The translations under genes and the position numbers were made by a program. Source: Thioalkalivibrio sp. (GTDB lineage: Bacteria; Pseudomonadota; Gammaproteobacteria; Ectothiorhodospirales; Ectothiorhodospiraceae). Taken from it: a stretch of DNA of 10,178 nucleotides. The stretch spans positions 1 to 10,178 of the forward strand of contig SKQM01000240.1 of the NCBI GenBank assembly GCA_007119005.1, given 5' to 3'. This document shows positions 7,444-10,178 of this stretch, piece after piece; position 1 is the first letter of the stretch; every line of letters begins with the position of its first letter. The notes beneath the pieces were generated by a model. It did no database searches and was not told where the DNA came from. It was given only the letters and a program-made list of their open reading frames with translations.

Positions 7444-7492
7444 CAGGGCATCGAAAACTTGAACCGGGAATCCCCCGGAAGGAGCAACCCTG

Positions 7493-7894
7493 ATGACGAA
7501 GCTGAACACGCTCACCGCCCTGGCCGTTCTGGGCACCCTGTTCGCCGCCGGCACTGTTTCGGCCGCACAGCCCACCACCGCCACCGTGGCGAACCTGGAC
7601 CCCTGCCTGAACGGCCAGGTATCCGCGTCGGGCCGCTTTCCCACCCAGGCCATGGAAGATGAATTCAACCGTTACCTGAGCTGGGTCAACGAAAACGGCC
7701 TCGGGATCGAGCATGCGCTGGCCAACCCGATCGAGCCCGCCCATGCGCTGGAGCCGAGCCTGAACGCAAACGTGTCGGCCAGCGGCCGCTTCCCCAGCCA
7801 GGCGATGGAAGACCAGTTCAACGCCTATGTGAGCTGGGTTCACAGCACCGGGCGGGACAAGATCCACGCCTTCGAGGGTGTGGTCACCAACTGA
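7493..7894 (+). CDS. Small exported protein with two 42-residue tandem repeats, unknown function
   Basis: I do not recognise a family. The 133-residue product starts with a Sec signal peptide (hydrophobic core about 7-20, probable cleavage after VSA at residue 24), so the mature form of about 109 residues should be periplasmic or secreted. It is almost entirely two units, residues 35-76 and 86-127, which align without gaps at 26 of 42 identical positions. The shared core is VSASGRFP-(T/S)-QAMED-x-FN-x-Y-x-SWV, then a conserved His-Ala near the end. The only cysteine (Cys38) is in unit 1; unit 2 has Ser. Start: ATG 7493 with AAGGAG eight bases upstream. It has its own operator-like dyad and a 151-bp gap from the patatin gene, so it is probably a separate unit. 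GC-rich repeats follow. Coding is well supported by the signal peptide, ribosome site and protein-level repeat conservation. Confidence 0.85.
   Translation: MTKLNTLTALAVLGTLFAAGTVSAAQPTTATVANLDPCLNGQVSASGRFPTQAMEDEFNRYLSWVNENGLGIEHALANPIEPAHALEPSLNANVSASGRFPSQAMEDQFNAYVSWVHSTGRDKIHAFEGVVTN
7595..7873 (+). repeat. Internal tandem duplication inside the small exported protein gene
   Basis: Two 126-bp units (7595-7720 and 7748-7873) with a 153-bp period encode the two related 42-residue segments. Differences fall largely at synonymous or conservative positions in the core and are more radical in the last ten codons, so the duplication is old and the SASGRFP/QAMED/SWV core looks constrained. Confidence 0.8.
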
Positions 7895-7952
7895 GCCGGC
7901 CGCCACCCCCGGCTGGCCCTCTCCCAGGCGGGGAGGGTTGGGAAAACACAAT

Positions 7953-7972
7953 CCCCGCACCCGCGTGCGGGG
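7953..7972 (+). terminator. Strong GC hairpin downstream of the two-repeat protein gene
   Basis: An 8-bp perfect stem with a CCGC tetraloop, 58 bases past the stop codon. It lacks a U-tract, so termination would be non-canonical or Rho-assisted. It may simply be a unit of the REP-like cluster. Confidence 0.35.
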
Positions 7973-7993
7973 GCTGAGAAAGCAAGCTCGCCT

Positions 7994-8011
7994 TCCCCCG
8001 CTTGCGGGGGA
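7994..8011 (-). terminator. Strong GC hairpin downstream of the orphan parA gene
   Basis: TCCCCCGC and GCGGGGGA (8 bp by sequence, two-base centre) sit 41 bases past the ParA stop. No U-tract is present on the minus strand. It is part of the REP-like cluster and could end the parA message. Confidence 0.35.
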
Positions 8012-8052
8012 GGGTTGGCGAGGGGGCCTGCGCGAGAATTTCGCGTTGAACC

Positions 8053-8865
8053 CTAGAGCGAATGGCCGCCACCTTTGGCCGCGCGCCGAGGGAAATGGTT
8101 GTGGAGGTACACCACGTCGGAGGATACCCCCCACGGCTTCGGCGATTCACCGAAACGCGGGGCGTCGCAATCGTTGAGCGCTGTATTCAGCCGCGGTTCC
8201 AGCCAGCTCGTCAGCGGCAACCAGCTTGCCAGATCCTTCTTCGTTCTCGAGGGATGCATCTCGTGAATGCTGGAGCCCTCGTCGGCGGCATGCACGTAGT
8301 TCTGGCTGTCCCGCAGGGCGCCCACGATCGGGATCTGCAGGTGGTCGAGGAAGGCCATGAGCTTGTGAAAGGCCAGGTTATTCTCGCGCACCCGATTCGC
8401 CACGACACCCAGCCTGCCCATGCGCTGGTTCACTTTCGCCACCAGCAACAGGTCGGCAATCAGGCGCGAGGCCGCGTCGATGTCGATGGCAGATGGCAGC
8501 ACCGGCACGAGTATCGCGTCGGCCCCTGGCGTAAATTCGGTGAGTTGTGCCGTCGTCATGGCCGCCGGCGTGTCCACGACGACGTAGCGGATATCCGGCG
8601 GCATGCGCAACTGGAAACTGCGCGTCACGTTCGTCTTCTTTTCGAAGGCTGCCACGCCGTAGATTGCAGTCTGGGCGGCCGGCCGCTTCTTGAGCCACCG
8701 TATGCTGGAACCCTGCGGATCGAAATCCATGAGGGCAGCGGGCCGTCCGAGAGAGGCGAAATAACCGGCCAGGTTCATTGCGAGCGTCGTCTTTCCCGAC
8801 CCGCCCTTGGGGTTCAGGATGACGATCTTGCGCAGTTCCCGGTGGCCGGGGATGTTCAGGGTCAT
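8053..8865 (-). CDS. Orphan ParA/MinD-superfamily partitioning ATPase
   Basis: ParA ATPases dimerise on ATP, bind the nucleoid or membrane, and position plasmids, chromosomes or protein cargo. The 270 residues show the deviant Walker A KGGSGKTT (20-27) including the signature Lys20, Walker A' DFDPQGSS (47-54), and Walker B YVVVDTP (Asp98). A basic C-terminal part (around the SRTKKDL segment and the final Arg/Lys/Gly-rich tail) could bind DNA. Start: ATG 8865-8863 with AAGGAG seven bases upstream. The frame is open to 8979, but that extension covers the putative operator and has no ribosome site. There is no ParB or partner gene beside it: the downstream neighbour is convergent and the upstream one is the divergent sixA. 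This suggests a stand-alone cargo-positioning ATPase rather than a parAB locus. Cargo unknown. Confidence 0.9.
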   Translation of the reverse strand: MTLNIPGHRELRKIVILNPKGGSGKTTLAMNLAGYFASLGRPAALMDFDPQGSSIRWLKKRPAAQTAIYGVAAFEKKTNVTRSFQLRMPPDIRYVVVDTPAAMTTAQLTEFTPGADAILVPVLPSAIDIDAASRLIADLLLVAKVNQRMGRLGVVANRVRENNLAFHKLMAFLDHLQIPIVGALRDSQNYVHAADEGSSIHEMHPSRTKKDLASWLPLTSWLEPRLNTALNDCDAPRFGESPKPWGVSSDVVYLHNHFPRRAAKGGGHSL

Positions 8866-8943
8866 GGGTCGTCTCCTTGCCCGCACTCTGCAACATGAAA
8901 CACCGCCTGCCCCCGTAACCGGCCCCAGGGAGAGAAACGGCTC

Positions 8944-8966
8944 ACTGTTCATACAGTAACCTACTG
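8944..8966. promoter_or_regulatory. ACTGT/ACAGT dyad cluster in the parA-sixA divergent region (putative operator)
   Basis: ACTGT-TCAT-ACAGT (8944-8957) is a perfect inverted repeat. It overlaps a second one, CAGTA-ACC-TACTG (8954-8966), giving three half-sites in 23 bp. The surrounding 8940-8995 is AT-richer than its neighbours, as expected of a control region, and lies 79-101 bases upstream of the parA ATG. The rest of 8866-9115 holds no gene. The core resembles a LexA box (CTGT...ACAG) but with a shorter spacer, so the regulator is unknown. Confidence 0.4.
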
Positions 8967-9042
8967 GAACATAACACAATACGAATCCCGGCAGCGACCA
9001 GTTTCGGGCGCCGGGCCGCGGATCAAGGCCTGAAGGGTCTTC

Positions 9043-9051
9043 TGGTATATG
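9043..9051 (+). promoter_or_regulatory. Candidate extended -10 promoter of sixA
   Basis: TGGTATATG (9043-9051) is an extended -10 (TG-N-TATATG). The -35 position (TCAAGG at 9023-9028) is poor. Transcription would start near 9058, about 58 bases before the GTG start codon. Weak prediction. Confidence 0.35.
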
Positions 9052-9115
9052 CTGGAAACGATCGCGACAGTAGCGCCGCGGGGCCGTGTCTCGCTGCGGG
9101 AGGTGAAACAGTCAC

Positions 9116-9640
9116 GTGAAGCAACTGACCCTGATCCGTCATGCGAAATCCAGCTGGAAGGACACCGGGCTGAAAGACCTTGACCGCCCCCTGAACAACC
9201 GTGGACAGCGCGACCTGCCAGGACTGACGGAAAGAGTCCTGCGCCACCTTCCCAGGCCAGACCGGCTGTTATTCAGCCCGGCATTGCGCACGAACCTGAC
9301 CCGTGAGCCGCTGACCCAGGCCTGGCAACTGACGGATGAACAGTGCCTGGCCACCCCGCAGGCCTACGAAGCCAGTGCAGATGTCCTGATGCAACTGCTT
9401 CGGGGCACTCCGGACAACGTGGTCCATTTGGCACTGGTCGGCCACAACCCCGGGCTCATGGATCTGACCGTTCTGCTCACCGGTCAACCGCTGGATTCCT
9501 TCCCAACCTCGGCCTTTGCCCATCTGGAATTAAACATCGACCACTGGCAGGCGCTGGCAGCAGGCTGTGCCCGACTGACGCAGTTCGACTACCCCAAACT
9601 GCACCCACGCGGGCCGGACCAAGACAAGCCATTGATCTGA
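9116..9640 (+). CDS. sixA: SixA-like histidine phosphatase (phosphohistidine phosphatase)
   Basis: SixA removes phosphate from phosphohistidine; in E. coli the targets include the ArcB HPt domain and the nitrogen phosphotransferase protein NPr. The 174 residues carry the histidine-phosphatase signature LIRHAKSSW (Arg8, catalytic His9), SPALRT (Arg58) and LVGHNPGL (His110). The short core with no inserted cap domain, and the RHAKSSW wording, point to SixA rather than phosphoglycerate mutase (E. coli SixA is 161). Start: a GTG codon at 9116. An in-phase ATG is not available nearby, and GGAGGTGA (9099-9106), an eight-base match to the anti-Shine-Dalgarno, lies nine bases upstream, which settles the start. 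It diverges from parA and converges with the DsrE-family gene. Actual substrate not shown by sequence. Confidence 0.88.
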   Translation: MKQLTLIRHAKSSWKDTGLKDLDRPLNNRGQRDLPGLTERVLRHLPRPDRLLFSPALRTNLTREPLTQAWQLTDEQCLATPQAYEASADVLMQLLRGTPDNVVHLALVGHNPGLMDLTVLLTGQPLDSFPTSAFAHLELNIDHWQALAAGCARLTQFDYPKLHPRGPDQDKPLI

Positions 9641-9673
9641 AAGAATAAAACGACCATTTCGTGGCCCGATAAC

Positions 9674-9717
9674 GCCTTAAAGGCCCCTTTCCGGTGCCAA
9701 AAAGTGGCCTCTAAGGC
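9674..9717. repeat. Long imperfect inverted repeat between convergent sixA and DsrE genes
   Basis: GCCTTAAAGGCC (9674-9685) pairs with GGCCTCTAAGGC (9706-9717) at 11 of 12 positions around a 20-base loop. A competing pairing uses GTGCC (9694-9698, inside the loop) with GGCAC (9715-9719). It may act as a bidirectional transcription end for the two converging genes, but there is no clear U-tract after the stem on either side. The remainder of 9641-9809 shows no gene. Confidence 0.5.
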
Positions 9718-9809
9718 ACTCGACCGCGTTTCCCGTGCTCAGGCTCCGGACAGTCCGCCGAACCGTCCGGTGCATGCGGCGGGGGGTATCGCGCCGATCG
9801 GAGTCGGTG

Positions 9810-10178
9810 TCAGAAGATCATGATCTGGTAGCCCTCGCTGGAGAGCGCGCGCAGGCTGGGCAGGCCCGCGGTTCCCGGCGCCGCGTTGTCGTTCAGCATC
9901 GCGAAGCCGGCCTGCTGGGCGTCGGCGGCGGCGCCGAAGAAATCCGAACACGTTGCCGAGACGCCGGCCACCTTGTCTTCCACCGACTTGTAAATGCCGT
10001 TCAAGGGGTGGTCCGCCTTCGCGACCTGCGCGGCCCAACGGGTGCCGGCACCCAGGAAGATCACGGTGACGTCGTCACCGTTCTGCTTGAAATCGTAGGC
10101 CACTCCGAGCGCATTGAACACGCGCCCCAGTGCCTCGTCGCCGTTGGACTGCGGATCGGACATCACCACGATGGCTGC
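9810..10178 (-). CDS. DsrE/DsrF-like family protein (5' end cut by window)
   Basis: DsrE-family proteins are small soluble proteins. Some relay sulfur on a conserved cysteine (DsrEFH, TusBCD); many others are uncharacterised. 122 residues are visible, opening AAIVVMSDPQ, a first beta strand typical of the fold, then an Asp/Glu-rich helix. VTVIFLGAGTRWAA is the second strand-turn, ATCSDFFGAA carries the one conserved Cys at the usual helix start, and the C-terminal SLRALSSEGYQIMIF is diagnostic. The family is about 115-125 residues, so only the first few residues are probably missing beyond the right edge. The internal GTG at 10169 would be a poor start because it deletes part of the first strand. 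No dsrAB or tus genes are in view, so a role in sulfur oxidation is only a possibility. Confidence 0.87.
   Translation of the reverse strand, partial: AAIVVMSDPQSNGDEALGRVFNALGVAYDFKQNGDDVTVIFLGAGTRWAAQVAKADHPLNGIYKSVEDKVAGVSATCSDFFGAAADAQQAGFAMLNDNAAPGTAGLPSLRALSSEGYQIMIF

Larger units (their letters stand above)
7911..8035. repeat. GC-rich REP-like intergenic repeat cluster
   Basis: This block lies between two convergent genes. GGGGAGGGTTGG occurs at 7930-7941 and again at 8007-8018. Two strong palindromes accompany it: CCCCGCAC-CCGC-GTGCGGGG (7953-7972) and TCCCCCGC-TT-GCGGGGGA (7994-8011). Stretches of this CCCTCTCCC...GGGGGAGGGTTGG style are common dispersed extragenic elements in GC-rich proteobacteria. 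The hairpins are placed to end transcription from both sides but lack U-tracts. No open reading frame here is convincing. Confidence 0.65.

Noticed and set aside
7911..8035. CRISPR array
   Set aside because: Only two short related units of unequal arrangement, no regular spacers and no cas genes.
8944..8957. A LexA (SOS) box upstream of parA
   Set aside because: LexA needs CTGT and ACAG spaced by eight bases; here the spacer is four.
9739..10038. A 99-codon minus-strand frame overlapping the DsrE-family gene
   Set aside because: The DsrE frame has clear family motifs; this one is Gly/Arg-rich with no support.

Overview
The window is GC-rich, densely coded proteobacterial chromosome. Gene content (HflK/HflC, NAD-type malic enzyme, SixA-like phosphatase, RssA-like patatin, DsrE-family protein), codon use and Shine-Dalgarno-type starts suggest a gammaproteobacterium, possibly a Chromatiales/Ectothiorhodospiraceae-type lineage. 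The lineage is an inference from protein flavour, not a database match. I see no tRNA, rRNA, insertion sequence, prophage gene or CRISPR array.

Left half, all on the minus strand (read right to left): an EF-hand, multi-pass membrane protein of unknown function (6156-3967), then NAD-malic enzyme maeA (3849-2176), then hflK (2010-802) and hflC (802 to beyond the left edge). These look like three transcription units. maeA has a good sigma70-like promoter (TTGACG-17-GATACT) and a strong hairpin at the presumed 5' end of its mRNA. hflKC has its own promoter-like element (TTGCGG-17-TAAAAT). hflK and hflC overlap by one base (TAATG) and so are probably translationally coupled. hflX, the usual upstream neighbour of hflK, is absent.

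Middle, plus strand: an RssA-like patatin hydrolase (6427-7341) diverges from the EF-hand gene across a 270-bp region holding a 10-bp inverted repeat. It is followed by a small exported protein (7493-7894) made of two nearly identical 42-residue repeats, preceded by a perfect 7-bp dyad centred on the predicted transcription start. A GC-rich REP-like intergenic cluster (about 7911-8035) separates it from the convergent gene.

Right part: an orphan ParA-type ATPase (8865-8053, minus) with no ParB beside it diverges from a SixA-like histidine phosphatase (9116-9640, plus). The 250-bp spacer holds a compact set of ACTGT/ACAGT half-sites. sixA converges on a DsrE-family gene (minus, running off the right edge). 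Between them lies a long imperfect inverted repeat (9674-9717) with alternative pairings.

Most of the window is ordinary housekeeping sequence and no complete new defence or mobile system is evident. The most unfamiliar items are the EF-hand membrane protein, the two-repeat secreted protein with its operator-like dyad, and the orphan ParA with its putative operator.
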